Source of the DNA: Climacteris rufus
Taxonomy: Eukaryota; Chordata; Aves; Passeriformes; Climacteridae
Reading direction: 5' to 3'
Length of the DNA stretch: 64,000 nucleotides
Assembly: GCA_013398175.1 (NCBI GenBank)
Contig: VZRZ01008732.1
Coordinates: 1 to 64,000, forward strand
Both the position numbers and the translations under genes were made by a program. Shown piece by piece: positions 22,275 through 36,530 of the stretch. The notes below the pieces were generated by a model, which worked only from the letters and a program-made list of their open reading frames with translations, did not search any database and was not told where the DNA came from. The first letter of the stretch is position 1; each line of letters opens with the position of its first letter.

Positions 22275-23029
22275 TCTTTTATTTCTGAAATTAAATGCGG
22301 TATTTGACATCCTTCTGTCATCAGGTGACTAATTTAATCGCCAAGTACTTTCAAAGGTGATAGAGGTATCATAATGTCATCAGCCTCCTTCTGTAGCACC
22401 TTTTTCTGTATTCCATCTGGACTTAAGTGTATTCAGTTATAAGTGCTCTCTAGCCCTATTTTCCTTCATTGTGGGCAATATTTCACTTCAAATAAACACA
22501 ACTGTGTTGGAAGAGGTCTGAGAGCAAATTTTATGGATAAAAGCAAGGCAAAGAAGCCATCAAGTATGTTGTGTTCTTTGCCACTAGGTTTCCCACCCTG
22601 TTGAACTGTAGCCCTCAATCTTGATGTAGATTTCCTTTTTCTGCCAACATCCATACAGAAGTTCTTTCAATTGTCTTTTATATGGTTTGAGCTTCAGTTA
22701 ATTTTGGGTATTCTGAGAGTCTCTCCTAACATCTTGTTCCTTAAGCTACTTCCTCACAGATATCTCTGTCTTCTCTTTATGTCATTTTAAAGCCCTCCTC
22801 AATAGAATTAGCAAGTCTGCTAGCAAAGATGGTTTTTTCCCCAATTTTTCAAATGGACTATATGACAATTCTCATTCTTGAGAAGAACCAAAGCGCTGTG
22901 ACATCACCTGCACAGCCAGGTGTTGAGTTGGAAGGTGTTGTGAATATGAGAGTAAGTTCAGGTGGGTTTTTAGTTTTATTAGGGTGGCCTGCATCCCAAA
23001 ACCCCTTTATCTCTCTAGTTCTTTAATAA
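22275..23029. other. Unassigned AT-rich DNA
   Basis: No feature beyond short chance open frames. Confidence 0.35.
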
Positions 23030-23550
23030 TGACCAATCAGGTCTATTACAATATGAACTGGTTTATTGAATAGACACAGGAAAACACATATAAGACCAAA
23101 ACTTAAACAGAACTTCTTACTACACAGGATAGATAAAGGTACTACTAGTAGATTTATAAAGTGCACAATAAAAAGGTACCTATATTATAGCTAGCAAAGA
23201 AATAGTAGGATTAGGAACCAATGTAACTTACAAATTAAATGAAGTGTACAGCAGTTTCCTTTCTCTCAACTTCCAGAAGAGAAACACAAAACAACATACT
23301 GATGTCTCAGTATTTTGGAGAGAACCGTTTGTAGACTCCAAAGAGTATACAAACAATTGTCTGATTTTTGGAGCTTACAGTCATCTTTTATACTTGTAAA
23401 ATCCTTGTGTCTGTAAGTCACAAGTTTCAGCTTATCTTGTATATTCTGCCTTCCCAGCAAAGATCATACTGCTGGCACCAAGAGTCTTAGGGGGAAATGT
23501 TCCCCTAATCTATGCATCAGCAGATAAGATTTGGTGTCAGAGGGGGAAGG
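23030..23550 (-). repeat. Possible minus-strand LTR
   Basis: On the minus strand TTTATAAATC (about 23150-23159) is followed about 90 bases later by CAATAAACCAG (about 23060-23070) and then 40 bases to a CA at 23030. This TATA-to-poly(A) layout and the GC-richer stretch to the right suggest an LTR, but no second copy, no terminal repeat and no target-site duplication were found in the window. Confidence 0.3.
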
Positions 23551-23554
23551 GAGG

Positions 23555-25040
23555 GGCTACACAGTCCTGCCACAGAAGATACACCCACTGTTACTCAGCT
23601 GAGTCCTTCTCTGTCATTGAAAGGACTGAGGAGAACATCATCTTGACCTCTATACCCAGAACTTACCGCTTCACTTCCTTTTTCTTGTCCTTTGCTCTGT
23701 TTCCACCCATCTAAATTTTTTTGGTTGGTTGGTTGGTTTTTTTAACAGTAGATGTCAGTACAATTGCAGCAACTCTTTTTACTCATCAAAGCCCATTTGT
23801 ATTATTCATAAACTTATAAAGCAGGCTTAATTTGCAAATCTAAACTGACATTTTTTTTGAGAAATATGCTGAATCTCAAGTTGAAACGATGTATTCAGGT
23901 AGTTAGAGCTATGTTTGAAATTTAGGTTTGCAAATAGGAAATGGAAGTATAAAAGAGATAAAACTTTTTCAGGAATATATTTCACTTACAAAAATTAGTC
24001 TGTGATTTGTTAAAAGTATATACAAGTTCTCTGTAAGGAGTCAAAAGATGATTTTTTAAAAGGTTTTGATTTTCTTTTTTGTTATATATATTTTTCCTCT
24101 GTCTTATGAGGAAATTAATGAATTTAAAATCATGTATTTAGAATCATGGAAGACTTTTTTCCCCTGCTTTACTACTCTTAGCTTGGCATGTCTAGAATTA
24201 CTAGCATTAACTCTCCAACTTGTCTTAAATGCTGATCTACCTTGCATTTTATCATACAAAGAAAAAAACTCTTTCACTCTCTGTGAACTCTGAACAGTTA
24301 TTTGTGCTCTAGTAATAAGTAATAATTTTTAGCAATATATAGGCAAATTTTTTATAGATATTTTTATTTCTATGAGTATGGAAGATAAAATACAGAAATA
24401 GGAAAATATCTAGATTAAAATTTAATGAGTAACATTGGTTTAGTTCCAATTACAAGGCTAGGTTCAGCCTGCATAACTTCATGAATAGCCTGAGACCAGA
24501 AATTTTTATGAGATTCTCAACCACAGGTTTATCTTGCCTTTGAAAGAAAGGGTATTTATTATGTTAAAGGCTTTCTGCACTTGTTTTCACATGCAGGAGG
24601 AAACAAAACCCAGGCTATGTGAATAATTAGGAAGAAAATAGGCAGCTTTATAACAGTGTTATTTTTTACCTCAGTCCCACACAGTCTTTTACATTGATTT
24701 CTTACATTCTTGTCCTGAAGCAGAAAAGATCATGCTCAAAAATCTTGTGAGCCTGACAATGTGAAAGTGATTCTGCGCAAACAAACATAGTAAAAACCCA
24801 AAAGGAAGGATCACAGGGTGGCTGCAACCTAACAGAATGACAGGTAACACATTATCAAATGAATTAAAGTAAATTTGAAGCAATACAGGGACAAAATCTT
24901 TTTATAGTGGCAACAAAAAGTTGACTTACCTTCAAGCATGTTTTACATCTTTATTTCTTTATCTACTCTTATGATCTTAACAAAGAGTTTTTCTGATAGA
25001 ACTTTATCAATTGAACCAGATGGAGCTCCCATTTTCCTGT
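23555..25040. other. AT-rich intergenic DNA
   Basis: Contains a short GGTT repeat near 23722-23738. No gene recognised. Confidence 0.4.
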
Positions 25041-25044
25041 ATGA

Positions 25045-25265
25045 TCAGAGAATCCTAGATGGGTTTAGGTTGGAAGGCACATTTAAAGGTCTCTAGTCCA
25101 AGCTCCCTGCAATAAACAGGGATATCTTCAACTAGATCAGGTTGCTGAGAGCCCTGTTCAATCTGACCTTTAATGTTTTTAGAGGTGATGCATCCACCAC
25201 CTCTCCGGGCAACCTGTTCCAGGGTTTTACTACCCTCATTGTTTCATGAAAATTTCTTTGTGTAG
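25045..25265 (-). repeat. CR1 LINE 3' end, antisense
   Basis: The plus strand reads AGAATCCTAGATGGGTTTAGG, then GGTTGGAAGGCAC, then TAGATCAGGTTGCTGAGAG, then CGGGCAACCTGTTCCAGGG: the reverse complement of the last 200 bp of CR1, including the terminal repeat region at the left. Confidence 0.85.
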
Positions 25266-25269
25266 AAAT

Positions 25270-28200
25270 GTTGAAGGAGAGTTCCTATATGTTTTTAGAC
25301 TGGTTTTTAGAAAAATGTTAGCTTTTCAACTTGAATTCAACCTGTCAAAACTCACAAATAATTAGAGCAGAAGATAAAGGGAAACATGGGCATGACTTAT
25401 TAGATCAAATATAGAGGTCTCTTTATTTTTATTCTCAATTATTTGGCAATATTGTGACAGAATCGTCTCATCCTAAGTTAGATAATTCAAATAAAGCAAA
25501 GGAATTGCACTGTCCAAGGGATAACTTGGGAGTACTGATTTTAGAGACCATTAGACAACTTAGCTGTAAATCCATATACTGTAGGAGTGTTAAATTGTAT
25601 GACAGGGATTCAGACTCTGATGCAGTATTTTAAAGTGTTCTCAAAACAGAAATTAAACTTTAGGGTAATACATCATCAGCAATTTATCTTGCAACACTGT
25701 CTTTCCACAATATGGATATTATTCATAAAATTAAAATTTTAAAAATAAATGTAGTATTTTGCTGAATAACCTAAGTGAATGATTGCAAGTGACTCAGAGT
25801 TTAGATGTTACACATAGTCAATACTATGTCAATAAATTATGCAAATATTCTTTTCTAATTTCCTTCTACTTTTTAATAAGTTTTAAGGAAATATTTTTTA
25901 GATAAAATTCTCTTTTTCCTGCCGATCCAGAAGCCTAGCCAGCAACATAATTAACTGATTAATTATTGTTTTCTTTGTGAAAGAAGTCACCTTTGAGATG
26001 AATTTGCTCAAACATGAAAAGCTGTATATTTGACATACACTTTTGTTCCCTGCTGGTAGAGTGCCAAGGAATCTATTTTAGTCTTGTCTCACCAACCTAC
26101 TTTAATCACTATAAAAATCATTCAAAGGATCAACCAATGCCTAGCTGGCATAGAGCAAATGCCTTGAAACAGATATAGAGAATTCCAGCAGAAACACTAC
26201 AAATAATATGGTTTTATCTTCCTTGTGTTGCTGCAATATTTATGATTATCAGGCTTTGAAGCAAATCAGAAAAAGCTTTTTCTTTTTTCAATGTCAAATC
26301 ACTTAGTATAAAGAGCTTGTTTGCTCTTATAGGAAATAAAACCTCCTGCAGTACTTGCCATAAAGTGTTTCCTCACAGTCATAGGAAGTAGATCTTAATT
26401 AACCTTTCCAGTGCCCTGGCATTGTAGTTAATTAAACCTGTACAAACCACACTAACTTGATTCTGAATTGCAAACTCACAGTGATGAAAGCTGTGAATAT
26501 AACTCTCTTTTGGAGCTTTCAGTTCACCTTGCAATTTAACATTATAAAGCTTTTATTAAGAATGCAAACTTTTAAAGAAACAATGTCTTCACACTAGATT
26601 TTACTAGGTGTATTCAGGCAGCCATTATTTCTAGAGCAAGTTGATGGCAGTTACTGCTCCCTTACTGTGACAGGTACCTTGAAAAAAAAATAGGTATAAT
26701 ATAGCATCCATACACACACACAGATACAGGACTAGTCTTTAAACAGTTTCTTAGATGTGAATAAAAATTCTACTGATTGCCTACACTATTACAATTAAAG
26801 GTAAAATGGAACCTTTAAATCTTTATACTGAATAAACAAAGCAAGACAAAATCCTGTATTTGAGACTATGTGAACAGGAGCATGTGTTTATCTAAGAGTC
26901 AGTGAGATTTCAGGACCAAGGCAGGGATCCACCTGCATTTCAGGAACTAGAGTATGTTAATTTGCAGTCAACTGCTCAACGTTCACATTTTCTTTCCCAA
27001 CACGGTGTAAATATGGCACCCCCAGGGAATTTGGGATTCACTCAATTAGCCTTTTTATGTACATAAATGCTCGTATTCCTCTACTCACTCTACCCCTGCT
27101 CCATTCATTGCAAAAGTCTATTTTGCTGTAAACAAAACCAGCATTTTTAGGAGGAGATTTATGTATGTGAGGGCAATGTTCACTCCTGCATAGCTCTTCT
27201 GCACCTTCATTAAAAATATCAGCAAGATATATGAAAAGATAATAACAGAAGAATTGTAAATAGGATGCATTCTAATTTATTTTATTCAAATTAAACATTT
27301 AAAGTGTATACAACAATTTCTTAATAATTCAAAGAAGACATAGATTAACTTCTCTGTATTTTTAATTTTCTCATAGTCATCTTCCTGCTCCAAAATTTAA
27401 AGCAAAATATCTTACAAGCAATATTAATTATTTCATGACATAAATCCTCAGCAGTTTTTACATGTTCATATAACATTGATCTGTCTTGATTCCCCTAATG
27501 AAAATATTTAGACCTTAGTGATAACTAAAGTAAAATCTTAGTATTTCACTATAAATTCTATCTTTCATTTAATAAGGAGCATGTATAAAATGGCCAGAGT
27601 TACATTTGTTGAAGATGAATTATAAACGTTTAATTATCCATGGATACAGTTAGGATATGATTGTGTTAGGTTTTATTTCCATGTCAAATGATTCACTTTA
27701 TCTTCAGGTCAAGGTGTTTTCAGTGAAAACATTAACAAGATCAAACTAAACTGTAAAATGCATACTTTTAAAATTTATTTTTAATCCATTTAGAATTTCC
27801 TTGTATTAGGTAATCTTATTTCACTTGTAAATCAAATACACACCCTTCTGTGCAAAAATAACCCCAAACATAAAACCCCAAAACAAAACAACAAAAAACC
27901 ATCAACCCAGCTCTTTTCTATGCGATGTCTCATGAGTCTTAATACAGTATCTGGACAAGGATTTACATGTTGTGAATTTATGTGTATATTATATCTATAT
28001 TGATACTCTGAGCTAAAGTCAGCACTAGTGACAAATTCTCTCCTCAGCAATATTCTGCAGATTGCTCATAGTAGTAATTTTATTAAGAGATAAACCATCT
28101 TACAATGATGGGAGCTAAATAAATGCCTGAGTGTATTTTATAATTGTGTGTCATCCATAATAAAAGCTTGGAGCATAATGGGTCAGTCATTGGTAGTCTA

Positions 28201-30119
28201 GTCTAGAATGGAATGGATTATTTACAACCCACAATATAAAAGCAGGCTCTTATAAAATACATTTTCAGCCTTATTGAAGAGAAGAACTCCATTTCATAAG
28301 CTCTCACAGGATGGTTCAGGTGTGTTCCTTGCACAGAATAATAGACTTAGACTAAGTTTGCCTCAAAATCTGTAAACTGTAGTGTTCACACCTTCCATGC
28401 TGGGGTACACCTTAATTCATGAGCAAAGATCTCAATCAGCATTAGAAAATAGGAGGTGTTGATATTTTTATATTCAGACTTTCATAGAAGAATATTCTAA
28501 AAGAGATCCAGCAAGTCTCTGAAGTGTTTATCTCCTATAGCATCTGCATGGGATTATATGGTAGGAAAAAATGAAGGTGTTTCACTGGGTTCTGATCTAG
28601 TAGAATGAGATTCTACATCCATAAATTTCTGTCATATAGACCATAGTTTTCACGCAACTGTCTTTCATCTCTCTGTTACAGGGCTGTAAAAAGATTGTGT
28701 ATTCTCCCAGGCTACATTTACATTTACAGTTACCTTCTGGACATTCTGCAGTGATCTGGAGGGATTGGATCCTCAGGTAGCCCATGTTGGTCACCAGGAA
28801 ATACACTGAGTCTGCAATCGTGGAAGGCAGGACAAAGAACAAGGGATGGAGAAGGGAGCCTTTATCTTGATAAAAGCACTTAGTTTTATTAAAGGTTCAT
28901 TCTAAGGTCAAAGCTTGAATGTGTTGTGCCAAGAACTCTAAGTAACTTTGATTTCAAGAAGATTTATTGCTCTGCTGAAGAAATAAAGAATGACTATGAA
29001 AAAGCTATATCGAGAAAGAAATGTAGGTAAGTCAAATGGGAAGAAAAGTCTACCATCTGAAAGCCTCCTCATATGTAGTGACTACAGGACCTCATCTGAG
29101 CTGCTTGGCAGGAAATTACTCATTTTCACCCAACTTCTCAATGAGAAGGACAGTGTTATCCAAGCATTCTTGCTTGCTCTGAACAGAAGGAGTGTGCACC
29201 TGTCTTCTTTCACCCCCAGCTCATAAAAAGGATGGGATGGACAGGTTTTATATTGGTTCTGCATTAATTTACTTCAATAGAACAAGAGTTCAGATGACCT
29301 AATTTCTCTGATTAATTTATCAGCTTGGCATTTTTCATATGACATTTTTAATCTGTGTGGTTTTGTTCATCTGTGACTATAGACAAAATTATCTAAAAAT
29401 AATGATTCTTGACTTTCAGTGTGGCCATTCAGTACCCACTTGACACCCTGAGAATCTCACTAAAAATTCATATTGTTATATTTAGGGCATTGAGCTGTTA
29501 ATAAATTAATTGATAAAAAAAACAGGAAAATAATTTCTTTACATACATCTCTTTTTCTTAACAGATTTCTCTCATAGGTTGCTGAGTGAACTACATTTTG
29601 TTTATTTTCTGTTTTTAATATTCCTTTTTTATTTGTTTTTACATTTCCAATGAAATTTTACATTAAATTTTAGAGCTTTCTGAATATTTTTTTAAAAAAT
29701 ATTCATTTCTCTATTTGAATTATCAAACATCTCAGTATTTTTAAATATATAAGCTATTTTAAAGTCTTAGTGAAAAGAAGCAGCCATATAGCTTCCACTT
29801 CCAAAATCCATGTTTAGCTAGTCAAAAAATGGGAGGGACACTTTTTAGTTTCTGTTTTGGTCAAATGACAGTTTTCTAATCCAAACACCCTGCCGCTAAT
29901 GGCACCTTTTCAAACATTTCACTTTGGTTTATGTCATCCTTTAAGATATTTATAAATGGGAAATATTACATATTGAAAAAAAGTATTCTATTATTATCAA
30001 TGAAATCTTGGTAGGTGAGCAAAAACCAGTTTAATACTTTAGAGTTTAGAGACAAAAAAAAAAAAAAAGCCCAAAAAATCTCACAAAAAACCTAGCAATT
30101 ACACCTTGAAAATGTATTT
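25270..30119. other. AT-rich intergenic desert
   Basis: No exon or transposable element recognised. A CA repeat occurs near 26710-26722 and an A15 run at 30054-30068. Stretches near 25930-26040 and 26330-26560 are less repetitive and carry several TTAATTAA- and ATTAA-type homeobox-like motifs, so they might be conserved non-coding elements; that cannot be judged from one genome. Confidence 0.35.
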
Positions 30120-30124
30120 AAAAT

Positions 30125-31363
30125 TGTGGTGGTTTGAGAAGTTTGGGGGGTCTAGCTTTTTGGGTGTGGTAGGGGCCAAAAGACGGCTCCTGTAAGGAGC
30201 TTCCAGAAGCTCCCACAGCTGTCCAGTCAGGGCCTATCTCTGATGGCTCCTAGAAGCTTGATGTGCTGTTTTCCACAGCTGGGCCAATTAGGAAGGACAG
30301 AAACGCCTCTGCGACAGTACATTTAAGAAGCAATCTCTGTAGTACGCACGCGCACGCCATGTAACCCTGTAGTCATGTAGTTAGTAGATTAGGCAGGGGA
30401 GAAGGAGTACAGCAAATAACTAGGAAAAACAACTGAAACATCAGATATGAAAGCCAGCAAACGATGCCAGTCTGCCAAAGAAAAGAAGCAATGGAGGAGG
30501 AGGTTCCTGCATCATCGGAACTGATACATCTTCAAAGCCTGTGGTGAGAAACTTTAATCAAACTTGGAGCAGAGACGGTGCAGGAGGGAGTGAACTCCCA
30601 CAAGAGTAGCTGTGTCTGGTGGGGACCAAGGACTTTGCTCCTGAATCAAGAAGGGAGTCAATTATGTTAAAAGAAGCCTGGTTTTATTCCTATCCTAAGA
30701 GAAAGACCAGCCCGATGGGGAAGAATGAAGCAGAGACAGTGCAAAAAGGCGTGATCTCCTACAGGAGGGCCTTTGGTCTGGTGAGGAATGGACACAGTCA
30801 GTAACTGCTTCTACTCCTAGAAGAGTTGAACTGCAGGAGTTGGTGAGGTAAAAAAGCTTTGAGTCACCCCCACCCTAAGTGTGGACCAGCCTGATTTGGG
30901 AGGAAACAGCGGCGGCAGTTTTGGGCGGGCTGCGTGCCAACTTCTGCAAACCATGCCATGGTGCCAAAGGGGAGAGAGAGAGAGACCCCTCCAGGTATAA
31001 TTTCTAGTAAGAGGAGACACCTGAGCATCTGAGGACTAAACTAATTAGAGAAAAACCCCCTCCCCGGGTTCCCCTTATGATCTGGGAAGAGAGAGAGAGC
31101 TGTGACACTTTTTTGTTGGGGGTGGGGGGAAGATGGGAGGACGGCAGAGGAAGAATGTTTGGGAGATGTTCCTTTGTTTTTGCTTGCTCCTTTGACTCTG
31201 TAATAAATTCACTTTATCACTTGGAAGCACTGACCTTGTCTCAGCCTGATTTTGCTCCTCTGCCAGCATTTCTTACCATGGTTAGTAACACAGTTCAATT
31301 CAGAAGGGGGAAAAGAGTGGTACTACTGGGGCTTTGGCCATTGGTCAGGGCTAAACCACTACA
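30125..31363 (+). repeat. Solo LTR, 1.24-kb family, copy 1
   Basis: The element starts TGTGGTGGTTTGAG and ends CTAAACCACTACA, so its ends form an inverted repeat (TGT-GTGGTTT against AAACCAC-ACA). It is nearly identical along its length to 48275-49522. A poly(A) signal (AATAAA about 31202-31207) lies 155 bases from the right end, supporting the plus orientation. AAAT flanks both sides (30121-30124 and 31364-31367). No internal retroviral coding sequence adjoins it. Open frames inside are chance frames shared by both copies. Confidence 0.8.
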
Positions 31364-31367
31364 AAAT

Positions 31368-33269
31368 AAATATTTTCTCATCTTTACATGTGAAAAGAAT
31401 ATAGTGTTATTCTAAGATCCATCACAGGAAATCTGTTTTCCACCTGTCAGTATTGAATATCATAACATGTAAGAAAATATCTAGGAGAAGATATTGACAT
31501 TTTTTTACTGTGTGTTAATTCTTAAATCTTTACAGTGAGATTGTATGGGACATTACTGATACAGCATAAAAGATAAAGTAGCATTTGTCAAAAGTTTAAC
31601 TTGTACAAGTCTGCAAAACCTCAATATGTCGTTCATAAGTGAGCCATTAGATAAAGTGTTTCCTTGAGGTTTAAACAAATGTTAGGTTTTGGTGTGTGCT
31701 GGCCAGAAAGAATGTTTTATTGGCCTGTTAGAAAAGCCATCTATGAGATCACACGAGTTATGAAACATTATGAAGCATTGTGTGGAGCCCTTGAATATTA
31801 ATGACACTGAAAGAGCATAAATAGATAAATAAAATCAGAAAGAAAATAAAATAAATCAGGCAAGAGGAAATAGCATTGTTCCAACAATCAGCCATCACAA
31901 CAAAGAAAGACAAGTCTTGGAAACAAATCAAAACTGATGTAGGAAAAATGAAAAACACAAACACATGGAATGAAACATTCATAAGTTTGTTTGAACACAC
32001 TAGGGTGCCCTGTAAGGTTTATAATTCGCTTCAGTGAGGGTAGTATTAAACCTGGAGATGGGTTTTTAGATGTACTAAGACATTTCATTTACTAACTGCC
32101 AGAATTTTAGCACCATGCTAGTATTAAATGTAACTGCTCTCTTTTCCTGCCTGAGCTGTCTTTAGCAACTTAGTGGCAACATCTTTCCTGCTTTAGACAT
32201 CTGAGACCCGTAGATGATTATCAGAGTAGTTACCAGAAATGTCAGAAATGTTGCCTAGGTTTCTTTAAGTCTTTTCATTGAAGACAAAAGTCAAACATTT
32301 GCAGAGGAGTCAAGAAGCAGTAAAGGACATCCCAGAGACACAGTCTCTGAAATGTATGTATCTAACTAATGGTGACACACTGCGCAACTCCACCCTTTCA
32401 CCCTAAGGATTTCTGTCAAAAAGCTGTGCAGACACTGCAGTGTAATTGAGTCTTTCCAAAACTGGTAGTTTTGGGAATGAATGAATGAAGCTGAGCCTTT
32501 AAGAGGAGGAATAGAAGTGTTGATTTAGTGCTGCTTTTTTTTTTGCCTCCTACTACTTGAAACAGTTATTAACTATTTAATAGGCAAAACATTATTTTTG
32601 CCCAAATTGATTTTGTTTTGCCCAAGATGATAATTAGTAGCAATCTCCTTGTCTTTATCTCCACCTTTGCTTTGCCATTCCTATTCTTTCTATCTTCTAG
32701 CCCAAACCTGCTGTGGGATGAGAGTGAGCAGGTGGCTGAGGGGAAGCTCACTTTTCATCAAGGCTAACCCATCATAAACTACAAATATAATACAATATTA
32801 TACATTATACATAAAATACAAAACACCATTGTTATGGTGTCATGGTGTCATGTCATTGTTGTCATGGTTATATTCATTGCAAAGCAGGAAAAAACATCTA
32901 TTTTATCTTTGATCTATTATGTATTTTAATATTATCTTCTCCCTTACAGACGTTTTCTCTGAGTTTATCTAGTTCTTTAACAGACTGTGGCAAAGAGATG
33001 GCAGATTTAATTAGCTACTTTTCCTCACTTTCACAGTCCTTCCTTCAATTTAGCACCTACTATTTTTAATGTATTTAGTTGAAATTAAATATTTACAAAA
33101 CAAATTAGGTGGTTTCAGACATGGACTAACAATTTGATTCTCTTTGGAACTAATGTTGTGCAATGACAGAATGTGGCTGCACAGGGCCTCTCTTGAGAAA
33201 TTCTTCTTTCTCATGCAAACTATGAAAACAACAAGATAAGAGTTGGACACCTGCTGTTTTTCCTGATCT
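31368..33269. other. AT-rich intergenic DNA
   Basis: No gene recognised. A short imperfect repeat of GGTGTCAT lies at about 32835-32870. Confidence 0.4.
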
Positions 33270-33480
33270 GTTTTGATTCAAGACAGAGTGTTTTGGAATT
33301 GGGTGTTGTAGGACTTCAGCCAATCACCCCGGGGGCTGGGTGACCACTGTCCAATTACCTGATGGGTTCTTACCATATATCTAAGGGGAAAATACAACAA
33401 TACATTTCTTCTGCTGCTTCTCACTGCACTGGCTCATGAGCTCCGTTCCAGGTAAAACAGCGACAACAGCAAATATGCTA
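33270..33480 (+). repeat. Possible LTR fragment
   Basis: A GC-richer island has CCAAT (about 33320), a second CCAAT (33351) and ATATATCTAAG (about 33374), spaced like a U3 promoter, and then drops back to AT-rich sequence. The family is not recognised and no ends are defined. Confidence 0.25.
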
Positions 33481-35635
33481 CTCTTTGCCCATTCAAAAAA
33501 AACCCCAAGTAAATGTCACAATTTTATTCATTATTTATATGCCTGTTACTTAATTTTTTTTTAATATTTCAGAATTTCTTAGAACAGACTTGTTGAACAT
33601 TTGGAATTTAGTAACTAATAGGAATGTCATGTGTTGATTAATATACTATACACAAAATTAATTAAATTTTTCTGTTGAACAATATTGTCCTTTGATAGCA
33701 GTGTGCAGTCAGAGCAAAACCCCTCACAGTTACTGATTTAGGGTGTACATTGTGAATTCTATTAATTTCAGCTCTTTTGTTTCACATTGGAGCAGAAATA
33801 TGAAAAGCTAGTGACCACAATAAATTGAATAACTAGAGGTATAAATAGATATCAAATGTAAATTTGAGGGGAGTTGCTAAAATATGTTAGAGTTTTCTAA
33901 TCTAGATGCTGTCTCCAGGGGAGGAAATATTCTAAATGTCCTTGCATATATCATAATCTAATCAATATTCAGTATACCTCACTGATCTAAAGAGTGAGCA
34001 AAGTGTCTCAGTTATACTGTAGAGAGAACATCAGTAATCCAGACAGACTTGTTTCCTAAAACTTGCTTTCATGTTGTGTTTTCATGTAGTCATCACAGCT
34101 AAGTTTTAAAAAGGATCTCTTATATTAAATGTACCTTTTATATAAATACATGTATCTATATATATATCCATTATAGTTTTTTAAAAGCTGCCTATGAAGG
34201 TGCAATGTAACATACAGGATTTTCAAGAGGGGAAAAAAAATCAATCTGTGAAAAAGTTTTATATGTATACAAAAGTTTTATATGCATACAGATTCCAATA
34301 TATGGCATCTTCAGACAAAGATATGGAGAGGAAGACAGATAAGCTATGCACACTAGTACAGAGCTATGCTTAAGATCATATTCAGAAAAACCTAAGGTGG
34401 TTTTACAGCTCTTGGAGTCAAGTTTGCTGTCATCTGTCAAGTTCAAATTACTCACAGAGAATCTTGATACCTTCTAAATGTTTATGTCAGCATATCTGAC
34501 ATGCTATATCCAGGGCCCTGTAAATAACTTCTTCAGAAGAAAACTGTTCACTTCTCCATTTAAAGACATTATATCTCTTAAAACACATGTAGTCTCTTTC
34601 CAAAAGTAATCAATGATCAAGTGGGACAGTACAGATTCCTCTGAGCTTCTGTTTTTTCTCTTTCTATATATAAGTTGAACTCTCAAAGGCAGCTGTCTTT
34701 GTCTGCTAGTTCCACCATAATTCATGCGTACAGACCGTACAAGGAGATGTGAAAATTTCTTGAAAATCTTTTGCTTTCGTAGGCATGTTGGGGCAAATAA
34801 CAGTCTTTTAGTTGATGCTTCTTTTGTGCAGTACATTTTTTGTTCATTTATTATATTTTTAACCTAAAAGAGAAAAAAAATGATAAAATATGTCTACAAT
34901 GACTAATCAAAACACAAACCCAAATATACATTTGGAAAAATCAATGTTTACAGTCCTCAGCAATTAAAAATGGGGTTATACTGAATGAATAACTTCATCC
35001 TCAGAGACTAATTTGTCTAGATGTAATGTAGATGACCTTTGTTAATACTTACATTGGGCTCATTTTCAACAGCTCTATGCAAGGGAAATGTATGAAACTG
35101 AAGTGAAGGAGTATTACAGTCCTAAACTAGTCACGTTCTCAAGTTGTGCCACATAATTTCTTCTCTTCCACATTATCTATTCTTTAGACATTTATTTTAT
35201 TCTGTGAACTTTGCTTCACCTTCTCCTTGATCAATGTTGCAACGAAAAATTGTTTCCCTCTGACATTAGGAAAGGACTAATATTTGGATATTGGTGAGAA
35301 GAAAGTTTTAATGAATGTTTGCTGTGAGTTGCTGTCTTCTTTGCAGAAAGTTAGAAAATTTGCATTGCTAAAAGCTCTGTAGTTCACCATCGAGATTTCT
35401 TCAGTGTCCATCGTGATGGTATATCACTACTTTTATGGTTAGTGTTTTCCCAAAAGAAAATAAATAATTCAGTTTCCCTTGCAGACATTAGGAAACAAAG
35501 ACACGGTGGCTTTCAGGGATAAGTTTAGAGTGTAAATTCGTGTCTCCTTGAGGGCAAATTAGAACTAAATTCCAGCCACATGCAATTCAAATGCAATTCC
35601 AGTATTTAAATTTCAAGTCAGAATAATTTCTATAG
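33481..35635. other. AT-rich intergenic DNA
   Basis: No feature recognised. Short open frames only. Confidence 0.4.
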
Positions 35636-35639
35636 AAAA

Positions 35640-36530
35640 ACACTCTGAGTAGAACCCCAAGCAGTGCTGTGTGATGGCACTGGAGGTGATCTGCTTCATA
35701 ACCTTCCCCTGCACTGAGGTCAGACTGACAGGCCTATTGCTCCCTGGATTCATCTTCTGTCCCTTCTGGTAGATGGACATCACATTCGCTAATGTCCAGT
35801 CAACAGGGACCTCCCCAGTCACCCAGGACTGATGGTAAATGGTAGAAATTGGATTATCTAGCACTTCTGCCTGCTTCCTCCATACTCTTGGGCAAATACC
35901 ATCTGGCCCCATAGACTAGTGTGTGTCTAAGTGGTATGGCAGGTCACTGACCATTTCCCTTTGGATTATGGAGGCTTCATTTTGCTCTCATCCCTGTCTT
36001 CCAGTTCAATAGTATGGGTACCTGGAGAACAAGAAGTTTTACGTTCAAAGACTGAGGCAAAGAAAGAATTAAGTACTTCAGCCTTTTCCTCATCCTATGT
36101 CACTCTTTCCCTTTGTATCCAATAAAGGATGGAGATTCTCCTTGTGTTGCTCATGTATTTATAGAATACATGTATTTTATTGTCTTTTACAGAAGTAGCC
36201 AGAAATTCTACTTCTAGAAGTTCTAGTTAGTTCTAGATGGGATTTGGCCCTTTCAATTTTCTCCTTGCATAAACCCAAAACATCCTTGCAGTGCTTTTGC
36301 ATTGATTTCCCCTTCTTCCAAAGAACATAAATTCTCTTTCTTTTCCACAGAGTTTTAGCCGAATCTCTGTGTTCAGCGAGGTCAGTCTTCTTCCCTGCTG
36401 GCTCATCTTTTGGCTGGTAGGACAGCCTGCTCCTGTGCCTGTAATATTTCCTCCTCTAAGAAAATTCAGCCTTCCTGGACTCCTCAGCCCTTCACAACAG
36501 CTTCCCAAGGGAGTCTGCCAATCAAGACCA
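35640..36530 (-). repeat. CR1 LINE fragment, reverse-transcriptase start
   Basis: Minus-strand translation near 35613-35912 gives GPDGICPRVWRKQAEVL, then SWVTGEVPVDWTLANV and NRPVSLTSVQGKVMKQI, which is the beginning of the CR1 reverse-transcriptase domain (the SLTSV-GKV-E-I block). To the right the same element continues through the linker toward the endonuclease, recognisable by phrases such as CTTCTTCCCTGCTGGCTCATC and CAGCCTTCCTGGACTCCT. The element lacks its catalytic core and 3' end, which should lie to the left. The frame is broken by stops. Confidence 0.85.

Noticed and set aside
31077..31415. Open frame shared by both 1.24-kb LTR copies (also 49230-49538)
   Set aside because: Conserved only because the LTRs are similar; it crosses the poly(A) signal and runs out of the element in copy 1. 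Not a gene.
32835..32870. Possible CRISPR or satellite array from the GGTGTCAT repeats
   Set aside because: Only two or three imperfect short units with no spacers; simple slippage repeat in a vertebrate genome.
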